Source of the DNA: Macondimonas sp035325645
Lineage (GTDB): Bacteria > Pseudomonadota > Gammaproteobacteria > UBA5335
Assembly: GCA_035325645.1 (NCBI GenBank)
Contig: DAOKZK010000057.1
Coordinates: forward strand, 1 to 15,422
DNA length: 15,422 nt
Direction of reading: 5' to 3'
Below, piece after piece: positions 7,559 to 13,934 of this stretch; within the stretch, counting starts at the first letter, position 1; the number at the start of each line of letters is the position of its first letter. A program made the translations under genes and the position numbers. The notes under the pieces were generated by a model, which searched no databases, was not told the DNA's origin, and saw only the letters and a program-made list of their open reading frames with translations.

Positions 7559-8213
7559 CGGGGCTACGGAACGGGCGAGCGTCGCCTTGTGGAGCGATGG
7601 CGATCTCCTGTATCGCGAACGGCACGCGTCGACCGGCCACGGGGAATGGTTGCTGCAGGCGGTGCGGGAGACGGTGTCCACGTCTGGATATGCATTGTCC
7701 TCGCTGGACGCCGTCGCATTCGGCTGCGGTCCGGGCAGCTTCACCGGTCTGCGGGTCGTGGCAGCGCTGGTTCAGGGCTTGGCCTTCGGGTCCGGCCTGG
7801 GGGTCATACCCGTGTCGGACCTGGAGATACTGGCCGAGTCGGAACGGCTTCGCGGCGACGGCGATATCGTCGCGGCGCTGGACGCCAGAATGGGCGAGGT
7901 TTACTGGGCGGTGTTCCGGGCGGCGAGCAGCCGGCTGGAGCGGATCACCGAGGACGTCGTCGGTGCGCCGGACCGCATGATACCGCCAGAGCCGATCTCC
8001 ACTGCGCGGGGTGTGGGCAATGCGTGGGCTGCCTATGGAGATGTATGCACGTCGACAGGTCTCGTGCCCCCCGCGGTGATTGAGCTTCCCTCGGCTCGCC
8101 ATCTCGTGCGGCTGGCCGTGCAAACCTGCGCCGCTGGCGGCGGGCTGCTTCCGCCGGAGGCGGCGGTGCCTGTCTACATTCGCGACCGGGTGGCTCACAT
8201 GCCCCGGCCTTGA
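7539..8213 (+). CDS. tsaB: tRNA threonylcarbamoyladenosine biosynthesis protein TsaB
   Basis: TsaB is the inactive-kinase-fold partner of TsaD. With TsaE it forms the cytoplasmic complex that moves threonylcarbamoyl onto A37 of ANN-decoding tRNAs (t6A). The 224 residues begin with the ASKHA phosphate-1 strand (L-L-A-I-D-G-A-T) and contain the family hallmark G-C-G-P-G-S-F-T-G-L-R (about 62-72), then the substrate-like D-A-R-M-G-E-V-Y segment (about 115-122). The C-terminal P-V-Y-I-R-D-R-V-A matches the usual end of TsaB. The start is the ATG at 7539, behind GGAGA at 7526-7530, and it overlaps yoaA by 20 bases. Length is normal. The gene is the last of the mrcB-lpoP-yoaA-tsaB run and ends at the terminator at 8265-8291. 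Confidence 0.95.
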   Translation: MRLLAIDGATERASVALWSDGDLLYRERHASTGHGEWLLQAVRETVSTSGYALSSLDAVAFGCGPGSFTGLRVVAALVQGLAFGSGLGVIPVSDLEILAESERLRGDGDIVAALDARMGEVYWAVFRAASSRLERITEDVVGAPDRMIPPEPISTARGVGNAWAAYGDVCTSTGLVPPAVIELPSARHLVRLAVQTCAAGGGLLPPEAAVPVYIRDRVAHMPRP

Positions 8214-8264
8214 CCGGCCATCCGGGGCCGAAGCCCCTTGGAAAGGGCGACGGCCGCTCAAAAG

Positions 8265-8291
8265 AAAAGCCCGGGGTGAGCCCGGGCTTTT
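8265..8291. terminator. Bidirectional intrinsic terminator between tsaB and the OmpA-family gene
   Basis: A perfect 11-bp inverted repeat, AAAAGCCCGGG (8265-8275) with CCCGGGCTTTT (8281-8291), has a five-base loop GTGAG. It lies between two convergent genes. T-runs follow the stem in both directions (TTTT on plus, TTTTCTTT on minus), so it should end transcripts from both sides. Confidence 0.93.
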
Positions 8292-8311
8292 CCAGTTCCA
8301 TCTGAGGCAGC

Positions 8312-9394
8312 TTACTGCTTCAGCTTTTCCTTCTTGGTCGCAGAGACCACGGCGACCACGCGGCGGTTGAGCTGACGACCCTGCTCGGTCTTGTTGTCGG
8401 CCACCGGGCGTTCTTCGCCATAACCCACGCTGGTCAGGCGGCTGGGCTCGACCTTGAACTGGTCGATCAGCACCTGCCGCACGGCTTCGGCACGACGCTG
8501 AGACAGGCTCAGGTTGTACGCGTTGGTTCCCTTGGAGTCGGTGTGGCCTTCAATCACGGTCTCCGTCATCGGATACTGCTTCATGAAGTCGGCGACTTTC
8601 TTGATTTCCGGATAGTACTCGGGCTTCACGACCGCCTTGTCGAAGTCGAACAGCACTTCCAGACGGATCGTCACCGGCTTTTCGATGACGATGTAGCAGC
8701 CATCGGCGTCCACCTTGGCGCCCGCCGAGGTGCCCGGGCACTTGTCGCGGGAATCCGGCACGCCGTCGCCGTCGGCGTCACCGTCAACCGGCTCTTCCAT
8801 GACGACAGGCTCTGGTGCCGGCGCAGGTTGAGCGCTTTCGCCGAAGGTGTAGCCGATCACGAGGTGGGCGATGTAGTCGTCGATGTTGCTGTCGGTGTAG
8901 CTGACGTAACGGCCGTCCAGACGCGCGAACAGGTTGTCCGTCAGGTTGGCCTTCAGGCCGAGACCCGCGCCGATGACCGGCTCGTCCTCGTCAAAGTCTT
9001 TAAGGCTCGGATCGATCTTCTTGTAACCGTCGGATTCGTACCACGCATAACCGGCGGACAGCAAGGCATACGGGGTGACCGTCCATTCCGGCATGAAGTT
9101 GTACATCAGGTCGAGAGTGGCTTGCGTCATCTTGAAGTCGACGCCATTGGAACCTTTGACTTCGCTTTCCACGCGCGAGCCCACCAGTTCCAGTACCCAG
9201 TTGGGCGTGAACTGATAGCCAAGACCCAAGCGGTAGCCGACATCGTCTTCCACACCCGCCTTGTCGTCATCGAACCACTGATAGACGGCACCCGGGGACA
9301 CCACGAAGCCGCTTTCGACAGCGGCCTGCACGGCAGGCGCCGCCAGCAGCAGCAGCGCGGACGCGCCGGTGATCTTCTTCAATTGCGATTTCAT
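8312..9394 (-). CDS. OmpA-family outer-membrane protein, OprF-like
   Basis: This 360-residue structural outer-membrane protein tethers the membrane to peptidoglycan. A signal peptide (1-24, V-Q-A cleavage) is followed by an N-terminal 8-stranded beta-barrel (about 26-185, ending G-Y-T-F), a Pro/Ala linker (189-203), an Asp-rich thrombospondin type 3-like calcium motif (D-G-D-A-D-G-D-G-V-P-D, 204-214), and a C-terminal OmpA domain (about 243-352). The domain has H-T-D286 and R301, which match the diaminopimelate-binding Asp271/Arg286 of E. coli OmpA with the same 15-residue spacing. The linker and OmpA domain closely resemble Pseudomonas OprF (D-K-C-P-x-T, A-D-F-M-K-Q-Y-P, G-Y-G-E-x-R-P-V-A-D-N), but only two of OprF's four Cys are present (C219, C233). 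The ATG at 9394 is chosen over upstream starts because it gives the signal peptide at once and has AAGGAG at the right distance. Confidence 0.94.
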   Translation of the reverse strand: MKSQLKKITGASALLLLAAPAVQAAVESGFVVSPGAVYQWFDDDKAGVEDDVGYRLGLGYQFTPNWVLELVGSRVESEVKGSNGVDFKMTQATLDLMYNFMPEWTVTPYALLSAGYAWYESDGYKKIDPSLKDFDEDEPVIGAGLGLKANLTDNLFARLDGRYVSYTDSNIDDYIAHLVIGYTFGESAQPAPAPEPVVMEEPVDGDADGDGVPDSRDKCPGTSAGAKVDADGCYIVIEKPVTIRLEVLFDFDKAVVKPEYYPEIKKVADFMKQYPMTETVIEGHTDSKGTNAYNLSLSQRRAEAVRQVLIDQFKVEPSRLTSVGYGEERPVADNKTEQGRQLNRRVVAVVSATKKEKLKQ

Positions 9395-9403
9395 TACGTT
9401 TGG

Positions 9404-9409
9404 CTCCTT
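9404..9409 (-). promoter_or_regulatory. Ribosome-binding site that fixes the OmpA-family start
   Basis: AAGGAG on the minus strand lies nine bases before the ATG at 9394. The longer open frame starting at 9445 would put this strong Shine-Dalgarno inside the coding region and bury the signal peptide, so it is rejected as the start. Confidence 0.8.
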
Positions 9410-9445
9410 GAATTCTCTACCCAGTCGAGAAAATGCTTGATTCAT

Positions 9446-9465
9446 CTGACGCTACGAAGCGCCAG
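9446..9465 (-). other. Hairpin in the gap between the small exported-protein gene and the OmpA-family gene
   Basis: Bases 9446-9453 (CTGACGCT) pair with 9458-9465 (AGCGCCAG) across a four-base loop, with one G-T wobble on the RNA strand. No T-tract follows on the minus strand. It lies in the 89-base gap between the two minus-strand genes and could be a processing or stabilising structure in a shared mRNA, or a weak attenuator lowering read-through into the OmpA-family gene. Confidence 0.4.
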
Positions 9466-9483
9466 AGATGCTTCAGCTCAAGA

Positions 9484-9921
9484 TCAGGGCCCGTAGTATA
9501 GCCGACCCCCCAAGGCGGAAAGGCGAGCAGCCTTCTGGAAGTGCAGCGCAGCCAAGGTCTGCCCGATGGGGAAGGGATCGATAGCCAGCAAATTGCCTTC
9601 CACAGCTTCGACATAGGCCCAAGCGCCTAGCTTCAGGCCGGCGATGATTGCGCAGGTATCACAGAAAAGATTGCCGATCACGATCGGGCGCGGCCCCCTT
9701 GGGCCTGCAGCCTCGGGCAGCTCGAAAGGCACATAGAGGGTCTGGTCGAATACGGTGTAGGTCTGGAAGATGCCATTCGGGGAACCGACGAAGCCGCCCC
9801 CCAAGTCGACGACGGCTTGACCGTTCACATCGGCAAGCGCTGCGTCTTCCATCGAAGTGAGTTCTGCATGGCTGACCAGCGGCGCAAGCAGCATCAGAGC
9901 CGCACAAGACAGACGCTTCAT
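9484..9921 (-). CDS. Small exported protein of unknown function with a D-x-x-L-x-x-V-x-G-Q N-terminal motif
   Basis: The product is 145 residues. A clear signal peptide (1-19, S-H-A cleavage) is followed at once by ELTSMEDAALADVNGQ. This 'M-x-D-x-x-L-x-x-V-x-G-Q' start after the signal peptide recalls the mature N-terminus of a loose group of Gram-negative exported proteins (annotated in places as FilA- or DUF6160-like), whose function is not established. The rest is hydrophobic and Gly/Pro-rich, with a C87-D-T-C90 pair (possible disulfide or metal site) and the end L-Y-Y-G-P. There is no lipobox and no second clear membrane helix. The ATG at 9921 has GGAGGA six bases upstream (9928-9933), a better start than 9972. 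It lies upstream of the OmpA-family gene on the same strand, so co-transcription is possible. I do not know its function. Confidence 0.75.
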   Translation of the reverse strand: MKRLSCAALMLLAPLVSHAELTSMEDAALADVNGQAVVDLGGGFVGSPNGIFQTYTVFDQTLYVPFELPEAAGPRGPRPIVIGNLFCDTCAIIAGLKLGAWAYVEAVEGNLLAIDPFPIGQTLAALHFQKAARLSALGGRLYYGP

Positions 9922-10322
9922 GATGATTCCTCCATTTTTGTTAAAAAAGGTTTTGAACGGAACAAAATTCACACGACCGCCTTCGCGGTGAAGTCAATCG
10001 ACGCTAATCGGCTCATGGACGTCTTCCCAGTCCTGAAGCCAAACATAGCCTAATACGCCTCATCATGCCACCGCCAGTGTCGCCCGCAGCAGACAGCACG
10101 ATATTGCAGTGGCTTGCTGCCGGATCCTAGCGCTTTTCTGTAACTCGAGCAACCATCGGATTTTTGCCGCAGTGAAGCGCTCATACGAGCAGAACGGGCG
10201 CGACAGGGCGGGGACCTGTTCGAGCTCCGTTCAGTCACGTTAAGATGGCCGCTTGCGTCGCGCGCCAGTCTCCACAGCCAGTGCCGCTCACGGCCCTTCC
10301 ATCCTGCACGGGAGCAGACCAC
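9922..10322. promoter_or_regulatory. Divergent intergenic region between the small exported-protein gene and fbaB
   Basis: These 401 bases hold no gene I can support. On the minus strand, TTGACT (9991-9996) is a good -35 box, with a weak -10 candidate TGTGAA about 18 bases on (about 9967-9972). A small dyad ACCGC-CTTC-GCGGT (9976-9989) sits in the spacer, where a repressor could bind. The stretch from 9934 to 9970 is AT-rich, as expected of a 5' leader. Toward fbaB I found no convincing -35/-10 pair. The fbaB ribosome-binding site GGGAG (10310-10314) lies eight bases before its ATG. Confidence 0.35.
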
Positions 10323-11372
10323 ATGACCGATATCGCAACCATGCTGGGCGACGAAGCCCAATCATTGCTGAGCCATACCTGTCGCGGCATCGCCAAGGAG
10401 CGTCTCGAACTGCCGGGCGCCGATTTCGTGGACCGCGTGTTCGTGCAAACCGATCGCAACCCGAACGTCTTGCGCAATCTCCAAGCGCTTTTCAATCATG
10501 GTCGTCTGGGGGGCACCGGTTATCTGTCCATTCTGCCGGTCGATCAGGGCATCGAGCATTCCGGTGCGGCGTCCTTTGCGCCGAATCCCGATTTCTTCGA
10601 TCCCCGCGCGATCTGCGACCTTGCACTCGAGGGCGGCTGCAACGCGGTGGCGTCGACCTACGGCGTGCTGGCGATGATGTCGCGCCGTTACGCGCACAAG
10701 ATTCCCTTTATCATGAAGTTCAACCACAATGAGCTCCTGAGTCTGCCGACGCAATACGATCAGACCCTGTTTGCCAGCGTCGATCAGGCATTCGACATGG
10801 GCGCGATTGGTGTCGGGGCGACGGTGTATTTCGGTGCGCCCGAGTCGCGGCGGCAGATCCAGGAGGTGAGCGAAGCCTTTGCCCGTGCGCATGAACTCGG
10901 CATGGTGACGATACTTTGGGCCTACACCCGCAACAACGCATTCAAGAAGGATGGCGTCGATTACCACGTCTCCGCTGATCTCACCGGTCAGGCGAACCAC
11001 ATCGCCTCGACCATCGGCGCCGATATCGTCAAGCAGAAAATGGCCGAGAACAACGGTGGTTACAAGGCGATCAATTTCGGTAAGACCCATGAGAAGGTGT
11101 ACACCGAGCTGACCACCGACCACCCGATCGATCTGGTGCGTTACCAGGTGGCGAATTGCTACATGGGACGCTGCGGCTTGATCAATTCGGGTGGCGAATC
11201 CGGAGCCAATGATTTTGCTCAGGCGGTGCGCACCGCCGTCATCAACAAGCGGGCCGGCGGCATGGGGCTGATTTCCGGACGCAAGGCCTTTCAGCGCCCG
11301 TTTGCAGAAGGCGTCAAGCTGTTGAATGCCATTCAGGACGTCTATCTGGATGCAAGCGTGACGATCGCCTGA
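10323..11372 (+). CDS. fbaB: Class I fructose-bisphosphate aldolase (FbaB/DhnA type)
   Basis: The enzyme reversibly splits fructose 1,6-bisphosphate into dihydroxyacetone phosphate and glyceraldehyde 3-phosphate through a lysine Schiff base, without a metal, in cytoplasmic glycolysis, gluconeogenesis or the Calvin cycle. The 349 residues match the 350 of E. coli FbaB. The Schiff-base Lys lies in A-D-I-V-K237-Q-K, the same number as in E. coli. Other landmarks are L-P-V-D-Q-G-I-E-H (71-79), K-F-N-H-N-E (132-137), Y-T-R-N-N-A-F-K and the phosphate-binding glycine loops S-G-G-E-S-G and G-G-M-G-L-I-S-G-R (312-320). The ATG at 10323 is chosen over the longer frame from 10245 because GGGAG precedes it by eight bases and the extra 26 residues are unlike the family. 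It is a single gene with its own terminator. Confidence 0.95.
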   Translation: MTDIATMLGDEAQSLLSHTCRGIAKERLELPGADFVDRVFVQTDRNPNVLRNLQALFNHGRLGGTGYLSILPVDQGIEHSGAASFAPNPDFFDPRAICDLALEGGCNAVASTYGVLAMMSRRYAHKIPFIMKFNHNELLSLPTQYDQTLFASVDQAFDMGAIGVGATVYFGAPESRRQIQEVSEAFARAHELGMVTILWAYTRNNAFKKDGVDYHVSADLTGQANHIASTIGADIVKQKMAENNGGYKAINFGKTHEKVYTELTTDHPIDLVRYQVANCYMGRCGLINSGGESGANDFAQAVRTAVINKRAGGMGLISGRKAFQRPFAEGVKLLNAIQDVYLDASVTIA

Positions 11373-11397
11373 ATGCCGGGCGAGTGTACAAGACGAG

Positions 11398-11424
11398 AAG
11401 GCCGGGATCGTCCCGGCCTTTTTT
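11398..11424 (+). terminator. Intrinsic terminator of fbaB
   Basis: AAGGCCGGGA (11398-11407) pairs perfectly with TCCCGGCCTT (11411-11420) across the loop TCG, and a run of six T follows (11419-11424). It is a strong plus-strand terminator. The convergent minus-strand operon ends only about 30 bases away and may use the same stem in reverse, though its T-tract on that side (TTCTCGTCTT) is poorer. Confidence 0.92.
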
Positions 11425-11453
11425 GCTTGGGGATCCTGCCCGCCGGATCCTTA

Positions 11454-11924
11454 TCATGGATCGAGATGCTCGGCGATCAAGCGAGCCTGCCGGTCGCGTT
11501 CCGCTTGCCCACGAGGGCCACGGATCATTTGGACGGGTTTGCTCAGGATCTGGCCCATCAGTCTGCCCAGATCCCCTCGGCGGCGCGGCAGGACGTGGAT
11601 GTGGCAATGCGGTACGGTCTGATGCGCCGCTCTTCCTTCATTGATGGCGAAATGGATGCCGTCCGGTGCGAGCGGACTGCGTCTTATCCCTTGGGCGATG
11701 CGATTGGCAGTCTCCAGCAAATGCGCCCGCAACGGCGGCGAAAGATCCGCCAGCGTTTCGCCGTGGATCCGCGGGATCACCAGGACGTGGCCTGGGCGCA
11801 GGGGAAACGCGTCCATGATGGCGATGCAGTCATCGTCCTCCATCACCCGGCTGGCGGGTAGCTCTCCGGCAATGATGCGGCAAAAGATGCAGTCGACGGC
11901 TGGGGTGGACATGGTTTGGTTCAT
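11454..11924 (-). CDS. HIT-family (histidine triad) nucleotide-binding protein
   Basis: This 156-residue protein has the histidine triad H106-C-H108-I-H110-V-L, the catalytic site of nucleotide hydrolases and transferases such as Hint and Ap4A-type HIT enzymes, usually cytoplasmic. The N-terminal C12-I-F-C15-R-I-I matches the zinc-ligand segment of many HIT proteins, and R-P-G-H-V-L-V-I-P-R (43-52) is the conserved core. The chain is longer than plain Hint (about 110-120), with an extra C-terminal helix rich in Arg and Gln, as in the Ap4A-hydrolase-like branch. The substrate cannot be fixed. Its ATG (11922-11924) overlaps the uspA stop as ATGA, so it is probably translated by coupling; an in-frame ATG at 11912 is the alternative start. 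It is the last gene of the efflux operon. Confidence 0.92.
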   Translation of the reverse strand: MNQTMSTPAVDCIFCRIIAGELPASRVMEDDDCIAIMDAFPLRPGHVLVIPRIHGETLADLSPPLRAHLLETANRIAQGIRRSPLAPDGIHFAINEGRAAHQTVPHCHIHVLPRRRGDLGRLMGQILSKPVQMIRGPRGQAERDRQARLIAEHLDP

Positions 11925-12376
11925 CCGCCGGCCGGGCTTTCTTCATGGTGATCCACGGCCACCAAAAGATCGCAGGGAATCTGCCCCAGCAGGCTTTTCC
12001 CGACCGACCCGCCCCACCACCGCGCCAGCGTGCCGCGGTGGCGATGGCCGACGACGATGAGATCGGCGCCATAATCGCGAGCTACGGCGCTGATGCGTTC
12101 GACGGGCTCGCCGAATTCGATGCGCGTCTGCACGGCGAGCCCCATGGCCACCATATCCCGCGCACCTTCCTCCAGCGTCTGGCGCGCCGGTGCTTCGAGG
12201 GCGTCGGTCATTTCCGGCGTGACGATGGTTTCGGCCATGGCGAGGCCCGTCGGAATGCCGACCACGGCCAGCAGGCAGACCTCGGCCTTGCAAAGCCGGG
12301 CCAGCTCGGTGCCTTGATGCAGTACGGCTCGGCCTTCCGGAGAACCGTTATAGGCGAGCAGGATCCGGTGATACAT
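11921..12376 (-). CDS. Universal stress protein, UspA family
   Basis: This is a 151-residue single-domain USP. The N-terminal strand M-Y-H-R-I-L-L-A-Y-N-G-S carries a nucleotide-contacting residue before G-S. The C-terminal part has the motif V-V-G-H-R-H-R-G-T-L-A-R-W-W-G-G-S, matching the ATP-binding pattern G-2x-G-9x-G-S/T except that the second Gly is His. ATP-binding USPs tend to be dimeric stress or energy sensors in the cytoplasm. The ATG at 12376 is preceded by GGGAGG inside the end of the exporter gene; the two genes overlap by 29 bases in different frames, and the stop overlaps the HIT start. The family call is firm, the function is not. Whether the altered loop still binds ATP cannot be told from sequence. 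Confidence 0.93.
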   Translation of the reverse strand: MYHRILLAYNGSPEGRAVLHQGTELARLCKAEVCLLAVVGIPTGLAMAETIVTPEMTDALEAPARQTLEEGARDMVAMGLAVQTRIEFGEPVERISAVARDYGADLIVVGHRHRGTLARWWGGSVGKSLLGQIPCDLLVAVDHHEESPAGG

Positions 12377-13934
12377 GAGACACCTCCCGGGTGCGGCCCA
12401 TCAACCAGGCCGGGCCGATGGCCACGAGGAAAACCGCAGCCACGAGTATAAAGCCTTCGCGATAGGCCCAGGTATTGGCCTGCGCGTAGATGACATGGCC
12501 GAGAAAGTCGGCGGCGTAGCCTTGGGCAAGATCCCCCGGTGCGCCGCCCGTTTGCGACAATTCGCTCAGCCGATCCGTCAAGGCTTGGGTGGCGGCGTTG
12601 CCGGCCACCTGCGTGGCCGTCATGGCATCGACCGTGAACGCCGTGCGCCGCTCCATGAATACGGTCAGCAGATTGACCCCCAGGGCGCCGCCCAGCTGGC
12701 GCAGGAAGTTCACGGTTCCCGAGCCTTGGGCGATTTTCACCGGCGGCACCGCCCGCAGGGCTCCTGCCGTCAGCGCGGGCATGACCAGTCCCAATCCGAC
12801 CCGTCCCAAGGCGATGGCAAAGGCCAGGAAGGCGAAGGGCGTGTTGGTGTCGACATCGTGCAGAAGCCAGAACGACAGCGCAAAGACGCCCAGACCGGCG
12901 ATCACCGGGTAGTGCGGCTGCAAGCGATCGGAGAGCTGACCGGCGATGGGGAAAATCACCGCCAGCACGAGGCCCGCGGGCATGAGCAGCAGGCCGGAAC
13001 GGGTGGGCGTGTACCCCTGGATGGTTTGGACGAAGACCGGAATGAGGTAGGTGGAGCCGAACAGGCCCGCGCCGTAGATGATCGTGACCGCCGCGGCCGC
13101 CGAGAAGCGGGCATTTCTGAACAGATCGAAATCCAGCAGGGGCTGAGGATGACGGCGTTCCCAGGCGATGAGTCCGCACAGGCACGTGGCCGAGAACAGC
13201 AGGGTCAGGCCGGTCGGAATCTCGTTCCAGCCCCAGCGTTGCCCGTTGGCCAGAGCGGTGAGGAGGGGGAACAGTGTGGCCACGATCAGCAGCAAGCCCA
13301 CCGCATCCAGCCGCGGCCGAGCGGCGCGGTCATCCACGCCCGGCAGCAGCAGGCTGGCGAGCCCCATGCCGATCAGGCAGAACGGCAAGGTCATGAAAAA
13401 CACGTAGCGCCAACTGAGGTTGTCGACCAGCAGCCCGCCGATCGTCGGTCCCAATGCGGGAGCCAGTACCACGCCGATCCCGTAGATGCCCATCGCCTGG
13501 CCGCGCTTTTCGGGCGGAAAGACGCTGAAGATCACCAGCATGGCCAAGGGCTGGGTCAAGCCGGCAGCACCGCCCTGCAGGATGCGTGCGAAAATCAGTG
13601 TCTGTTCGTTGGGGCTGAGGCCGCCGAGTACCGAGCCCGCGGTAAAGACTCCGATGGCAATCAGGAAGGCGCCGCGCTGGCCGAAACGGCCGACCATCCA
13701 AGCGTTGGCCAGCATGGTCGCGGTCATGGCCGCGAGGAATCCGGTCGACATCCACTGGGCCTGAGTGGCGCTGATCCCGAAGGCGCCCATGATGTCCGGG
13801 ATGGCCACGTTGACGATGGTCGAGGACAGGACGGTCGAAATCGTGCCAGTCATCACCGTCAGCGTGGCCAGCCAGCGGTAGGCCGCGCCGTAACGGGCGC
13901 TCAAGCGTTCCAGATCGGAGGCTTCAGTGTTCAA
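12348..13934 (-). CDS. emrB: Drug exporter of the major facilitator superfamily, DHA2/EmrB type (14 TM)
   Basis: This 528-residue inner-membrane proton antiporter pairs with the adaptor encoded upstream to move toxic compounds across both membranes. About fourteen hydrophobic helices can be counted. Landmarks are V-G-R-F-G-Q-R (81-87, motif A-like loop), R-I-L-Q-G (117-121, motif B) and L-A-P-A-L-G-P-T-I-G-G (158-167, motif C of antiporters), then L-S-W-R-Y-V-F-F. The first-helix motif of DHA2 pumps, normally L-D-x-T-I-x-N-V-A-x-P, here reads L-S-S-T-I-V-N-V-A-I-P, lacking the Asp. The start is TTG at 13934, overlapping the adaptor gene by 11 bases, with GGAAG upstream; the next ATG (codon 28) would cut into helix 1. 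A TolC-type channel is not in this window. The symbol is by family and neighbourhood; substrates are unknown. Confidence 0.9.
   Translation of the reverse strand: MNTEASDLERLSARYGAAYRWLATLTVMTGTISTVLSSTIVNVAIPDIMGAFGISATQAQWMSTGFLAAMTATMLANAWMVGRFGQRGAFLIAIGVFTAGSVLGGLSPNEQTLIFARILQGGAAGLTQPLAMLVIFSVFPPEKRGQAMGIYGIGVVLAPALGPTIGGLLVDNLSWRYVFFMTLPFCLIGMGLASLLLPGVDDRAARPRLDAVGLLLIVATLFPLLTALANGQRWGWNEIPTGLTLLFSATCLCGLIAWERRHPQPLLDFDLFRNARFSAAAAVTIIYGAGLFGSTYLIPVFVQTIQGYTPTRSGLLLMPAGLVLAVIFPIAGQLSDRLQPHYPVIAGLGVFALSFWLLHDVDTNTPFAFLAFAIALGRVGLGLVMPALTAGALRAVPPVKIAQGSGTVNFLRQLGGALGVNLLTVFMERRTAFTVDAMTATQVAGNAATQALTDRLSELSQTGGAPGDLAQGYAADFLGHVIYAQANTWAYREGFILVAAVFLVAIGPAWLMGRTREVSHVSPDPARL

Noticed and set aside
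9395..9445. N-terminal extension of the OmpA-family protein by 17 residues
   Set aside because: The AAGGAG site and an immediate signal peptide at the ATG at 9394 make the extension untranslated leader.
10245..10322. N-terminal extension of the aldolase by 26 residues
   Set aside because: The shorter start has GGGAG at proper spacing and restores the family length, including Lys at position 237.
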